A stretch of 64,000 bases of DNA, from NCBI GenBank assembly GCA_950106755.1, contig OX467089.1, positions 4,962,501 to 5,026,500 of the forward strand, written 5' to 3'. How positions within the stretch are numbered: the stretch's first letter is position 1; every line of letters begins with the position of its first letter. The notes beneath the pieces were generated by a model, which saw only the letters and a program-made list of their open reading frames with translations, searched no databases and was not told the origin of the DNA. Shown one piece after another: positions 47,644 through 61,030 of this stretch. Position numbers and translations under genes: made by a program. The DNA is from Climacium dendroides. Its lineage: Eukaryota; Streptophyta; Bryopsida; Hypnales; Climaciaceae.

Positions 47644-48665
47644 CTATCTAGTGCTATTGTCTCCCGCATTAATTACAACTTTCATTTGATGAGGCATGCT
47701 AGTGATATAATGAGGATTTCAAGAGTCTCCATGGATATGGCTTCCTATGCATTTTGACTAGGGAATGCTAGTAATGATTTTGACCAATTCCTTTTTGATG
47801 TTTGGCCTAGTCTAATTTTGTATATAATTTTTTAAAATCATCCACACATTTTCTATGGGATTCAAGTTTGCAAGCCTTGTAATCTTTTTCATCTTATGAA
47901 CTTATTGCCATTGTCTCAATTGATAAGGTACTGTGACATACCAAGGTGTCATCTTTTATAAGTAGAAGGCTCTAAAGATCATCATGTATAAAGTAAAAGC
48001 CACTCAATCGACTCTTGTACATAATGTTCGGAAAATTAGCACTTGTTTGTCTATTGGGTGGAATTATTTATAACATGTAAAAGCACCCCAAATCATGAAG
48101 GATGTGCAACCAAATTTGAAAGTGGGTGCTAAGCAATTTCATGAATAACGTTTGTATGTTGCCACCAAATCTTCACTTGCCTTGAATTTTTGCCCACCTC
48201 AAATGAGGCCTCCTCTATCCATATTACACTCATCCAATGTGATAATCACCAAGTTTGATAGTTTTTGGCAAATGCCAATCTATCACCTTGTGCTTGTTAG
48301 TAAGAAATGGCTTCTTTGTTGCAATACAATTGTGAAATTCAATACGTTTAATCTCCTTTCTTAAATCATATGTGCATACACAAATTTTCTTAGTCATCTT
48401 TTCTAAGATAGATGCAAGTGGAATGCATCTATTCTTAGTAAGAATCTATCTTTATTTTCTTTTACCTCATTTTGTTAGTTTGCAATGTTGACATATAGCT
48501 TTATAAGTGACCATTGTTCCATAACTTTGGAATCTCTTGAAAACATATTCAATAGTGGAATGTGGTATGTTTAACTTTGTTGCAATGCTATATTGTGACA
48601 TTCCTGAATGAATCATACCAACTATGACCTCTTTTTTTCTCTGTGCTCAAATGATGACCTTCCAT
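47644..48665 (-). pseudogene. Decayed Tc1-type transposase
   Basis: Reads right to left from about 48,665 (MEGHHLSTEKK). The HTH region has MIHSGMSQYSIATKLNIPHS at about 48,560-48,640. The catalytic region has SVIWIEEASFEVGKNSRQVK (about 48,180-48,240), where the family's WSDES block should be; its Asp appears mutated. LAPTFKFGCTSFMIWGAF follows at about 48,090-48,140. LNPIENVWMILKNYIQ lies at about 47,830-47,870, and a SMPHQMKVVINAG end is followed by a stop near 47,644. The 'LNPIENVW' block is the Tc1 (DD34E) signature, unlike plant mariner-like elements, which carry a different motif there. Several frameshifts and stops make it inactive. Terminal repeats were not identified. Confidence 0.85.
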
Positions 48666-48669
48666 TTTG

Positions 48670-50770
48670 CACAATCCTAAACACAAGAAAACACATCTCA
48701 AAGTGCAAATGCTAATCAAATGAAGATGTAATGTATAACTTACAAGGAACATCACACCACAATATTTTCAAGATATGTATTCATAACATTATATGTTCCT
48801 TCAAAATGCTCTCAATCCACATATAGGCTTCCTAAAAACTCAAATTTGCATCTCCGTTCATTTTTGTATACAATTAAAAATCAATTGTCAATACAACCTC
48901 TACTACATATGTCATTTTATAACAACCATTGCTATGATTTCAAAGTTTGGAGAGTATACATACCTTTTAAAGTGGCTAAAAATATGTCAAAAACTTTGAC
49001 ACAACCAAAATCTATACAAAACCAAACTTGATATGAAACCACAATTACAAATCTCAAAAATCTACTGTATGCATAGCTAAAATCTGTCTTCAACTATAAG
49101 TCCATGCAATCAACATCTCTCAAAATAAAATTTGTAGTAATTGAATCCATTTATAAACTTCATTTGTACAAAATTTTAGTTCATTCTAAAGATATTTGTG
49201 ACCTCCATGTGTGTTGATGTTTTTAAAAGTTTTGTAGAGGTTATGCCACTATAGTAACACATGTTTGTTGATTTTGTTTCCTATGAAATTTTTTGTAGTA
49301 TCTCATTTATTGGTTAATGACACTTGTAGCTAAACTACTAAAACTACCTAATGTCTTTGATTACAACTTCTAGGGCAAAGAGTTGAAGAAGAAAGAACAG
49401 TTCAATGTTTAGTGAGTTTGGTGTTGTGAATGATTTAGACTTGTAGAGTACTATACAATAGAATTAAAGTGAATTTTTGTAAGGCAATGACTTCTCTAAA
49501 GTGTTGGGATATTAATTGCCAAATATAACACTAAGCCTAATCCTAGATATACACAATAGAGAAGTTTTTTGATATCTTGAGCATAGGGACTTGAGCGTAG
49601 TCCTAGGGCTATTACTTTAGAGAAGTTCTATTGTATCATTCATACATGTAGAACAACAATCCTATTTTCTTTCCATCTCATGTACTAGCATCAAACCATG
49701 ATTGACAGAGCTTGTAGAGTATTTCAATTTATTGTCTATCAATGGTAACCAAAGATTATTTTTTCATTTAATTAGGGCAGTGCCCAAAACTATCTTTGTT
49801 GGAGGGATGTAGTTGTTTGCATATGCATAAATGGTTTGAAATGCGAAAAATATAGATGAAACTTAAATTAAATGAATAATTGTCCTAAAAATACCTAGCA
49901 ATTCACTAATTTCATCCATTGAAAATGGGAGAATATATCACCTAATATTCTATTAAATTTTTTTTTATCAATTTTGATCAAAATATCACTAAAAAACTTG
50001 CTAATAAATGTCATAAGATTTCTTCAATAACAATTGTGGGATCCAAGTCATAAAATTTCTTCATTTATTTCAAAATATAAATAAATAAAATCCCTACTCT
50101 TTTGCTCACCTTCCACCAAGTAACAACGAGCTTGTCACAGAGCATTGAATCTATAGTAATTAAGTTAATATTAGGAACTAGCAATCTTTAAACTGGCTCA
50201 ATTGCATCGGTTTTCTACCAAGAAAAATCTACTACTAAATGTACATTACTCAAATGTCCCTAGAAATTGAAATTTGAGCCAAATTACACAACTTATACAT
50301 TTGAAAGTGACAGAAGCATTTTCTCATCCGTTGTACTATTAGCATTCATTTGGAATTTTTTTCATCTAGTAGCTCTTGAGCAACTTGGGTCATCAATTGC
50401 TGGTTTTGGTGGCCACATTTAACATCTAGATTTTGCAAGATTTAGGGTTGTGTGGGATTCTCCTACATCATGTGGTTTAGCATCACAAACAATGTTTTTC
50501 TCTATGTTTTTGCATTAACGCTGCACTTTGTCAATTCTTTTTGTATTAATGTGTTTGATTCAAAGTTTTTGATACATGCATCTTTCAAAATTTCAGAGGC
50601 ACTACTTCCCCCCTAGTTCCCTACGATCTCTAGTATTGTAAAAATCCTAGAGGTGCTATGCAAATCTTGTACATTCACTACATGGAGGAATGAACATTGC
50701 TTTTGAATGTGGTGCTCTTAGAATTTGAGAATAGTGACAGTAGCAAGGTATTGTGGTAGGGCTTCATTAG
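48670..50770. other. Intergenic, no gene seen
   Basis: Short AT-rich frames only. 50,015-50,100 resembles 11,575-11,640 ('agatttctt', 'ggatccaagtcat', 'tttcttcatttat'), another small shared repeat. Confidence 0.4.
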
Positions 50771-51379
50771 TGCTAAGGATTTCCAACTTAACCTTCACTT
50801 GTGTATCGTGTTGTTTATGTTGTATTCTCTTACTTTTGATTCATCTTCCGAACATCTTGTAATTCCTTGGTTGTTTTTGTGTGCATGCTTATATTTGTGT
50901 TTCAGTACTATTGGTTTAGGGTGGTTAGGGTGTAGGTCCTTGACATGGCACCTCAACTCAAATTCCCTAAGAATATCCGAATGAAAACTTTTGAATTGAG
51001 CTACAATATTAGTGGCCTCGATAAGTACTTGCCTCACACTTCGATTGGAGGTGATGTTACTGATGCTTCAATTGGAACCAATGTTCTTTGTACTGAGAAC
51101 ATCACCTATGTTTTGAAGAGATAAGGCTCTTGGAGTCTCTCTCCCGACCCCTCTACTAATGTCACACGAGGTGGCTAATGTTGCTGCACCATTTTCAACA
51201 CAAAAGAGGAGGAAAATGGCCTTAACAACAATTATTAGGTGTTAGCAAAAAGTGTGAGTATGCAAACTTGCCAAGATAGAGGTGAAATTCAATTCAAATG
51301 GCAATGTTATTGAAATTGTTAGCCATAGTAGCACTGCCATCATAGGGAGGTGCAAGGTAAATAGGTAATGGTTCCCAAG

Positions 51380-52722
51380 GTGGATAATTTGGAGAAACGT
51401 AAAGGTAAGTATACTTGTAAGGAGGATGGCATCCCCTTGCCTCACTTGAAGAAGGGTGATACTTTTGTCAAGCATGATTACACACATCTATAATTAGTGA
51501 AGTTGTAGGCATGGTAGAAACAATCCACTACGATTGTTGATCAACTTTTTGGAGTTCTGGAGGATATATTCAAAAAAAAGGGAATCTAATTTTCTATCCT
51601 TTTCACATTTTGAGTCATAGTTGTCAAATGTGCAATTACGAGCATCAACAACAATTGCTTAGGCAACTTAAAGTAAGAAATCTTCCAAAAAAGCATTGGT
51701 CAAGCACAGTAGGGTGGGAAATGAATGAGCACTTATACGGACCTATTATTTCCACTTTCAACGGTGTTGTCTAGTCTACCTCCATTATCTCCATTAGTAT
51801 CAATGAAGTCACGACAATGAATAACATGTCTTGGGTGGACATTCACATTTATGCAATGGATTGCTGGGAGAGAGTGTTGCATCTTTTGTATTTGTCTTGC
51901 ATTTTTGAGAATGGTACTACAATGCATTTGATTGATATTATCATGTATGTGCTAATGGGGGGAGGAAGCTTGATGCATGAGAAAATTGCTCATAAATTGG
52001 TTTGTTTTAGTGTTGATAAAGTGAGCACATTTAAAGGACCAAAGATGGGAGTGAGAACCCAAGTCTAGGAGAAATAGGCTCCATTCCTAATTGGCACCAA
52101 TTGTGTCAATTACCATCTCAACCTTATTGTAAAGACCATGTCTAAATTTTTGTAGGTTTCATATCTTGAGAACCTCTTCCAAGCTATTTATATTTATTTT
52201 TGCCAAAGCAACAAGCGTCATGTTGAGTTGCAAAGGCTTGCTGATCTTATAGAAACTAAAGATAACAAAATGGGGAGAAATGGAGAGATTCACTAAATTT
52301 TTGTGTGGAGTCCTATGATAGGAATTTTGAAAGAGTACTACACCTTACTTGTGAATATGGGCATAGAAATGACCTTGGCACCTAGTTCAAAAACTCATGT
52401 TGAGGCTATAAACAACTTCAATATGTTGGCTGATATAAAAGTGTTCTTGTCATTGGCTCTTTTCATTCTTTTGTCAATGTTGTCCATTATCTCATTAAGC
52501 TCTCACAATCTTGTGACATTTTTCTTTAGAATTTCATGAGTGCAATGAAGTTGTGCCACATGGAATTGGCACGCATAATTCTTGATACTTCAACTACTTT
52601 CAAGAAGATTGACTTTCATTATTACAGTGACCTTGTGGCACTTTCTAGAACAAACATTCCTCTACAATGGTCTCTGCTACTTAGAGATAGTGACATTTGT
52701 CATTTATTTTTCAACATTGAAT
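51380..52722 (+). pseudogene. Decayed hAT-like transposase (DUF4371-related), plus strand
   Basis: The frame at 51,775-52,064 contains ISINEVTTMNNMSWVDIHIY and the block KIAHKLVCFSVDKVSTFKGP. It continues through stops with LNLIVKTMSKF, LENLFQAIYIYFCQSNKRHV and ELQRLADLIETKDNKM, then SNFNMLAD-like and LCHMELARIILDTST, and last YYSDLVALSRTNIPLQW near 52,690. This order resembles the DUF4371/hAT-type transposases abundant in seedless plants. The earlier part (from about 51,380, possibly 50,950) is less certain. It is a different lineage from the 39-41 kb relic and lies on the opposite strand. Multiple stops and frameshifts make it inactive. Confidence 0.75.
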
Positions 52723-52729
52723 AGACTCT

Positions 52730-55700
52730 CGTTTTTGCATGTTGCCATGATAAGTAGACTAGTTAGTATCTCTTTGTGCCATAAGAGGAATTTAACTGGG
52801 TGCAAGACAATGTAGAACAACAATTCTCAAGCAACTTTTTGGACTTTTCTTTTGGCTATTTGCTTTGATCTTTTTTAAAGTTTTCTTTTATGAATTGGCT
52901 TTAATATTATAATTGAATGTTGATCTTTTTGTCTCCCATTTTTTTGTTCAATAAAAGTTGGTTCAATGTTTGCTTATGCTTTGGTTTGCTTATGTTTTCT
53001 TAGGTTGGTTCAATGTCTACTTCTATTTGGATTCAATGTTGTGCATACAAGCATGCATTAGTGTGCTTCATGCTTCCCATTTTTTTTTGGTTTAGTACAA
53101 GATCGTTAGCTATAGATTTTGTACCAATAGTTAGAAATAACAGAGTGAAGCTTCTACGTAATGTGTTGCACTTTATATTTCCATGTTTTTATTCAATCCA
53201 GGTCCACTTGATGCCATTTCTGTAAAACTATCCGAAATAACAATATGAAGTTCATATAGAAAATCAATGTCTAAATACCATAGTTGATTCTTTATATGCT
53301 TAAATTTGCTTGTATGCTTGAATGTGATTAATACTTTTGTGTTTTCTCTTGTGCACAAATTACCCATTGTGAACCACCATATTGGTTCACCTTCAAGATA
53401 ATTGAAAATATAAAAAATATGTATGAGTTTTTTTTTTCAAAAGTATTAGTAATTTAGATTAAACTATAACCATTAGTTAGAAGGCTTTTAGTACATAGGA
53501 AAAGAAACTAGATCAAAAGTGCAAACTAAGGAAATATAAAAGGTAAAAAATACAAAAGTGAAGTAAAAACAAAGATGTGGAGTTGTAAATGAGTCTAAAT
53601 ATGAATTAAAAACTACCAAAAAAGAAAAAACATGAGAAGCACAAAGGATGTTAGTAAACTTAGATTACTAAGAAAACATTAACATAGGGATAGAAGTACT
53701 AAATTAGGCAAAGAATAGTAATTAAAAGATTTTTCAGTAAATTAGTGATGGATGAAAGTGATTAGGAGTGTTAGTTAGTTAGAAAGTTGGGGTAATAGGA
53801 AAATTAGGGTTAGAAGCTCAACCTCTCTCTCTCTCTAGTGTGTGTTTTTTAGGTCCATGTGTTGTGTGGGAGTTTTTTTGGTGAAGAAAGTGATAAAAAA
53901 TGAACAAAAGATGCTAGATTCAAGATTTCAAGATTTCAAGATTCAAGATACTAGATTCAAGAGTTAGATTAGGAATATAGGCAATTTGTCAAGTAGGTCT
54001 GCACTCTATGGTGAGACAATGGAATGAAAAATGGAGAGTGTGAAGAAAAATTTAGGATAGGAGGACAACTACGACCTAAATGAAGAATATCAACTTTGGA
54101 GGGCCACTGTAGGAAGACGACATCTAATTTGGAATTGATAATTTGTGGGATATTGCGTTGTAAAGTTAACTTCCCAATGGGACTAGTCTCGCCCAAATTG
54201 AAGCTTGGATGAACCATTGATGACCATTTTTATGGAGGAGGGGCTGTTGCCACTGCAAGTGAGAGCGACGACTTCAACGATAGATCGCGGAAGCATGAAA
54301 GATTTGATGAAGCTAAAAATTGAATAGGAGCTGTGCATTGAAGTTATCTTTTCAACAAGACCAATCTTGCTTGAATTGGAGCTTGGGCGTGGTCGAAGTG
54401 GCGATTTTTGTGGCAAGAGGTTTGTTGCTAAAGGATTTCAAAGCTACAACTTTAGAGGACAATGGCGGAGGATTGCCATGGCTTGAAGACTTGAGATTTT
54501 GGTGCAAGAAAGAAAAGTTGTCTTTCTAATGACACTATTCTTGCGCCATTTGAAATTCAAATGAAGAAATAGGAACCATTTTGTGATAGGTTGTCTACTA
54601 CCCAACTTGAGGAGTTTCAAAGTGAGGTTTGATGGAACTCTTTCATACTTGCCATTGAATACTTGCAATTTTCATTTCACATAATTATAAAAAAAAGGAC
54701 TTTGAATGCATTGGTAGTTGATTTGGATGCTTGAAAATGATGGAGTCATGAAGAAAGCATGTGAGTTAATTTTTTAGGGTGTGAAGGCAAGTATAAAAGT
54801 GTTGCCCTAATTGAACATCTTCAACCTTGAATTGAGAACACCAAGTGAGAAGGGAAAATATAGGACAATGCATGCTCATTGAAATGTTTGGTTGTATAGA
54901 GATGTAATGGAATTAGTTAGGAGGACCCAATTTGTACCATTTAAGGCATCAAATTGCACATTTGAGGTAAATTTTGTCCTACGAGTAATCCTAATCTACT
55001 CCATTGCCCAATTAGATGATGGAAGTGGTTAGAGAGGTCATTTGGGGAAGGTGAGAAGGGGTGTGTCTTCCAATTTAGTATCATTTAGACAAAAATTTGC
55101 CAAAAAACCATTTAGGAGTCCATTGCTTGGAAGGTGGACTAGGTAGGTGTCCATACACTCCCCATTGACTTAACTCTTGAGGATTCTTCACCTTGCAGTG
55201 GAAAAACCTCACACCCATTGATGAGTTTGCTTGCAGAATCCCCTAGCAAGAGCTTCTTGATGCCTTTGGCATCATCTATTTGTAGTATTGGCAGCAAGAT
55301 GGTGCTGATGTGAGCTTTGGGTATCACTTGGTGGTGCTCAAAGACTTTTTTGCAACTACCAAATTTGTAAACTAATGGCAACCTTTATGTACTGGGGGTG
55401 CCATACACTATTGTGGGAGATGCTTTCAATGTTTGCTTTAGACAATCAACAAAGCCTCTTCAAAGTTACAGTGAAGGCAAATGCAGGGGTTGCCTACGGC
55501 CCTCCATTCCACATTAATTCCATTATAAAATCGTGAAGGAAACTCTTCCAATCATGATATTTGAGTAAACTTATTACACAGTACTTTAAGCTTCTTGAAA
55601 TAGGGTGTTGTCTAATTCTTAGTCAATTGAGGATGAGAGGTGCTTTTCCTATTTTCTACTCTAAAGTTTTCCAAATTTTGCCAAAGAAAAGGCTAGAGAA

Positions 55701-56280
55701 GCATTTGCCTCTTGTTGCATGCATATTTGGCCAAAAATACTTTATACTTAAGAATTTCTCTTACAAGGAAGCTGTTGAATTTTGAAAAAGTGCGGTAAAG
55801 GTTGGTGGATAAGGAGATGTATAAAGTAGGTGCTATGTAGGACCAGTATCCTTATCAAACAAAATTTTTGCCTTAGTTTTTATGAAATTAGGCATGCCTT
55901 GCAATTTAAATTTATCTTGACTAAAGACATAGCAGATCCTACTATGGTGTTACTTGAGATGGTGATGGAAGTGAGAAGAGACATTGTGGTGTGCTGAACA
56001 ACTAGTTTCATTGGCAACGGTGCTATGGGTTGGTTCCATTGGTGTTGGTGTTGTCTTGGCTACTTTTTGTATATTTTTTTGTAATCCTCTAATGTATCTT
56101 ATTTGTGTTGTACTATGAAAAATACTAACACTATAATTGGGCAGTCTAAAAGGGTTCAATCCCCTTGTTAATGACATCTTTATTTTGAATTTGGGACTTA
56201 ACCTCTAAAGATCCATCGTCCCCTTGAGAGACAAAATAGATTTTAGACAGGTTCCTATGACCTCAATTTTCAATGAAACT
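52730..56280. other. Unassigned region, no supported gene
   Basis: Contains a short CT microsatellite (53,822-53,838) and several isolated open frames, for example minus 55,381-55,139 (LLLGDSASKLINGCEVF) and plus 55,561-55,785 (RMRGAFPIFYSKVFQILPKK). Their amino-acid composition is more protein-like than the background, but none matches a family I know. They may be relics of an old element. Confidence 0.35.
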
Positions 56281-56289
56281 TATTGAAAT

Positions 56290-57370
56290 TTGCTCATAAG
56301 ATAGAAAATCTTATTAGCTTTGTGGGAATATAATTTTTATTTCAATTAATCCTAGGGAGAAAAAGTTATACCACAAAAAATCCAAATTTTCATTCGGTGG
56401 ACAAAAGAAGAAATCCATAAAAACTTGAAATTAAATTTTTTTCCCTCTCTTATTGATCATATTTTTGTCTATGTGTGAAGCTTTGATTCATTCCCCCATT
56501 TCATTCCATTTAGATTAGTGATGTGAAAGTTAAAAAAAATCTTGTTTTCTGGACAATCTAATTACCTTCTTGAAAGAATAACTTATAAGATTCATTCCTA
56601 AATGCAATTTTCACAATTTGTAAGAAAAAATTGTTTGAAAAGGTTAATACTTAAATGATGCAAAAGTCATTTTTTAGTTGATGAATGATAGAGAATCTTT
56701 GCATGTAGGAGAAAAGTACAACTATTTATCTTTGGAATTTTGCATGAAAAGGGAAGGCATTGTATAGTAGTTTGACTTCCAATGAATGCTTTAGAGTTTT
56801 TTTAAACCAACAATTCACATGGTACCCAAACAGATGATTTCTACACTGACCAACTTGTTATTTAAGGATTAAGTTTGCTTACTAGAACAATCTCACCAAT
56901 GGGATTGAAACATTTGGGATTATTGTGTTTCAATCCCATTTTAAAGCAATTAAAGATTTAGTTTTTCTTTCAATCTTAGACCTACTTCTACTTAACAATT
57001 TAAAAAAAATGAAAATCAAGATTTTTTTTAATAAATTTTTTTCCTGAACTTGCAACTCAATTCTCCAACACAAGATTTTTTTAATTCAAAGTTCATAGTG
57101 CAAATTTTTTTCTACAAATGGCAATCAAAGTCATCTGAGTTCAAATTGCAGGCTAGAGTTCAAAATATCTTTTTTTTTTTCGAACTTTGAATTCTAATAT
57201 CTCTCAATTTGTATAGTTAGACTTTATGAAATTTTTATTACATGATTTGAGACAAGTAAAGTACAAGATCCTACAATTAGATTCTAAAAAAAATTATTTT
57301 CATTGGTGAATGAAGCAAAAATGGCAATTTTGAGTGGTTTTTGACCAAAATTGACCTTGGGCCATTAGGG
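56290..57370. repeat. R1 repeat, partial and rearranged copy
   Basis: 56,290-56,650 and 56,870-57,370 match 7500-7860 and 7860-8350 of copy A in the same orientation. Between them, about 56,720-56,820 matches 9640-9740 of copy A in the opposite orientation. R1 modules have therefore been shuffled and inverted. Confidence 0.7.
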
Positions 57371-57399
57371 GTTAAGTTTGAAAATGAAAGCATGTAACA

Positions 57400-59180
57400 A
57401 TTCTATTGCAATACAATGTGAAATTGTGGATAATGGCAGTAACTGCCACTTTTGAGTTCATTGTTATTGTGATAAAGTGTCAATTTCCAAAATAAATACA
57501 CATGATTTCCAAAAGGATTACACATGGCAAGTTTCCATTGGATGTAAAACTTTTACACAAACTCTAAAAAGGGTACATATGGCATTTATATATTGAATGT
57601 AAAACTTTATTGTCAAAAATTCTTAAAGGTTAAAGTGTAGTCTTTCTTTAAAAAGAACTTCAAAACATCCAATCAAAAAATTTGCCACAACTAAAGCCTA
57701 TAAATCCTACAATTTCCTATCCTTAATGGCATCCTTCAATTTTGGAAATCTTAACAACAACAATTTTGCTCACATCCTTCAAACTTTGGCGAACCTTTTG
57801 CTTCAAGCACTTGGAAGAGTATACATGGAATTCATTAACGCTAAATGTTTAAAAGAGAACATTGTTTTCACTATTATCATGCAAAAATTCTAGAACTAAA
57901 AAAAAGGCATGTAGAGTGAGCAATTGATGAGCATACAACAAATTATGTGACTATTATTGTCTGGTGCATTTTGAAGTTTTTACAAATAGAGCAGTAGTAT
58001 TCTTTAATTTCAATATAACTTTCACTTTCACCACCTCCACAACCATTTTTTTCTTGCGATTTGTTACTACTGTCAGACAATTTTAGCCTATCTAAACTAA
58101 TCCCTCCATAAATGTGCCACTAGTATGAGGACATGCAAGCCTCTATTGTTAAAAAAATAAACTGCAACCATTACAAGAAACCAAGTTCAACTTTGCAAAA
58201 CCTAGTGCAATATAACTTTATACATTGACAATTAACTTCCTTAGTTACACAAATGTGAATTCTTGAAATTGTACACAATAAAAGGGAATATAATTCAAAA
58301 ATACAAACCCTCAAATACAACAACCTCGGACTAGGACAAGAGATTTTTTTTCAAATGATATATAGACCAACCAAGACATGAAGTTTGAAAAATAAAGTGG
58401 CATTGAACACAATAACCCAGAATCCTAAGCTTCAATATCCACACTCTAGAAAAAAATTTGAAGCAAACTTATCTACACAAAGATGGAAAACAATCACCAT
58501 TGACAATGTGTGCATGGGAATGAGAAAGTAAAGAGTGCTTCAAGAATTGCTCTTCTTGGAAGGTCTCTCTTAGGTAAAGCCAGAACCTAAATCTATCAAT
58601 GTTCACACACTTTTAGAATAAAAGTATCCAAGCAAAAACATAAGTTTTTTATCAAAAGTTTTGAAGCTTTGATTGAACGTTCTAAAGAGGACAATTACTA
58701 AGGAATATATAGACCTAGGATTTTCCACCATTTCCAACCACAATATAGATCAAAATAAAAACTTCAACATTAATATCTTAGGAGTCAAGAAGAATCACTT
58801 GAAATTTGCCAAGGAAAACAAATTCACACACATGCAAGCCACAAGAAACATACAAGAGGGTGCTCAAATGAACTTGAAAGAGCACCAAGCCCTAACCCTC
58901 CAAATCATGCAAATCCATTTGCTCCACAACAACAGTTCTTGTTTTTTCCATCAACATAAGTTGAATGCCCCCCTGTTGTGTTTTTTAAATCTAATCAATG
59001 AAAATTGGTGGGTTTTTTAGTTTTTCCGAAAAAAATCCACGGCTTTGGTTTGGGGGGAGTAGGAGGGGGTAGAAACAAGGCTGCAATGCCTCTTTCTGTT
59101 CCATTGTCATTCTGAAATTGTGAACATTTGTTTTGCCTTGGATTCAAAAGTTTGCTATTATACCACATATTCTCTTCCCA
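57400..59180. other. Unassigned region
   Basis: No supported gene. A 115-codon plus frame at 58,673-59,020 has no recognisable domain. In another frame the end of the same stretch reads Pro/Asn-rich (SPNPPNHANPFAPQQQF), so it may be a piece of an exon, but I cannot say which frame, if any, is used. Confidence 0.35.
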
Positions 59181-59189
59181 CTTAACAAT

Positions 59190-59339
59190 CAAGGTTTTCA
59201 TAGTGGGCGGACGTCCGGTTCGCCCATCCGTCTGATTCGCCCGTCAGGGCGCGGACGGGATCGTCAAGGTGCAAAACTCTCAAAATTAAAGCTGTCTAGA
59301 ACGTCCGTCCGGTCCGGTTCGCTCGTTATGACAACCCTG
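59190..59339. mobile_element. Probable hAT-type MITE, GC-rich
   Basis: A 150-bp unit with imperfect inverted ends: left CAAGGTTTTCATAGTGGGCG, right (inverted) CAGGGTTGTCATAACGAGCG. CAGGGTTGTCATAA-like ends are typical of hAT elements. The interior is strikingly GC-rich with repeated CGGACGTCCG-like blocks. The flanking 8-mers do not match, so no target duplication remains. It lies about 190 bp left of duplication copy 2. Confidence 0.65.
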
Positions 59340-59714
59340 CACAGTAGATGATGAAAAAAAGTTTTATGTTTGCACCAAATTGTCCCACTTGTCACAACTT
59401 GTGCTCTACCAACAAAAAAAATCTATGCAAAATTTCACATTTCCAATTCCAATTAATCTCCCTGGTTGCACACCAACGGAAATAGGGTCACGGAAATAGC
59501 TCCCTACTATGGTACTGTGAACAGCAAGATCATGCTGACAACGGACGGAAACGAGGAGGCGACGTACAGACAACGGACAACAACGTACAGACTGACGATA
59601 AAGCTCAAAAAGACGAACGAAAGAGAAATCGATAGTCACTCAGACTTTCATTAGGGTCGGTCGACAGCGGATCCGATTCCGTCGTCGTTCTCCTCTCCCC
59701 TCCTTCGACGCAGG

Positions 59715-60056
59715 ATGCCATGTTCCGAGAATTCGTCTGTCTGCAACACAACTTTCCTTCATAATTATTCCCCAGAAAACTTTGGGAACAAGAGTCCGTC
59801 AGGATCGACGACAGTGGTCCCATCTCACAGCCAACTAGATCCATCTGTCAGGAGCGCCTGCTATTCCCTTGGGGTTTCAGTGAAAATCAGACACACTCTA
59901 AGTCCTACACCGACATTTCCAAAAGAAAAGAAAAAAGAAAGGCCTAGAGTAACACTGATTGTCTGTGTGAGGACGCCTTCACTCATCATCAGAACGCTGG
60001 TGAAGGACCAGGCCCATTTTCCTCAGGAAGCTCGAGAGTTGGAGCTAAGAGGGTGA
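59715..60056 (+). other. 113-codon open frame, copy 2
   Basis: Counterpart of 12,087-12,338, starting MPCSENSSVCNTTF and open 30 codons further because of a 2-base difference. It shows no selective constraint between copies and no known domain. See the copy 1 entry. Confidence 0.2.
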
Positions 60057-61030
60057 CTTCGGAGTGCGATCGAGGGACTAGACTAGTGATGGAGGTGCGG
60101 CACGTTTAGGCTCAGTTTCTTGTAGATTTCATTTGCACAGTTGTGCTCCATTTGCTCGCGATTGTTTGTCAATCTAACGACTCAGAACAATGTGGAGCGA
60201 GATTTTTATTCTGTGCATCCATTTGTACATGTCGATAAATAGATCTGTATCTGTAATCTCTAAATTGGTTTGCTGCCTTTGCAGATGATATATCAGCTAG
60301 AATGGTAGTGCGAGTTTTTTTGGAAATCTCAGAAATGGAAAAGGTGAGAACACCGTTCTAGCTCTTCCTTTGAACCTTCTTTGCTTGAAGGGATCTAAGT
60401 TCTGGGGAAACTGGCAGATTATAATGAACAAACGGTCCATGGTTACGTCGGACTGTAATTACTTTGAGATGTACAAGGAGTGCAGATTAGAATCTAGTGT
60501 CGATTAATAATGCATCACATATCATTAGCACTTTCATAATTCATAACTGATTCATAGCCTGGTGTCTCAAATAATGCATTGTAAATTATGATGGAATCCC
60601 CTTTCACCCGTCAATACGACTTAATAAGAATAAATCTTGTCCTTTTATAGTGACTATGTTTAGTTGCAATTTGTGGCAAGTATAGGTGTGCACATCTTTT
60701 GTACATGTTCATAGTGCTTGGGAGTTGCCATTGCTTGATTGCTTGTGCTATAAGCCATTTCCTAATGTCTATACAAGAAGTTGTGGAGATTGCATGTATC
60801 GGAACTGAAACTTTCTCACAATGATGTTTTTATGTGTTCCAACTTTTCAAACATGTTCTTAGAATGAAGAGGTTGTTTGATGGTGATGCCATCCATTTTT
60901 GGAGGGCAATAAAATGAATAAATTGGGTTGAAAGAGAATGCATTCAAATTGTGTTTTCCTTTTCTCTTTAACTAGCAGGGCAATTTTATTTCTGTGTGGT
61001 AATATACTTGCATTGAAAATTTCAAGTGAC

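Noticed and set aside
58673..59020. 115-codon plus frame as a gene
   Set aside because: Composition resembles translated AT-rich background, there is no domain, and a different frame looks more protein-like at its end.
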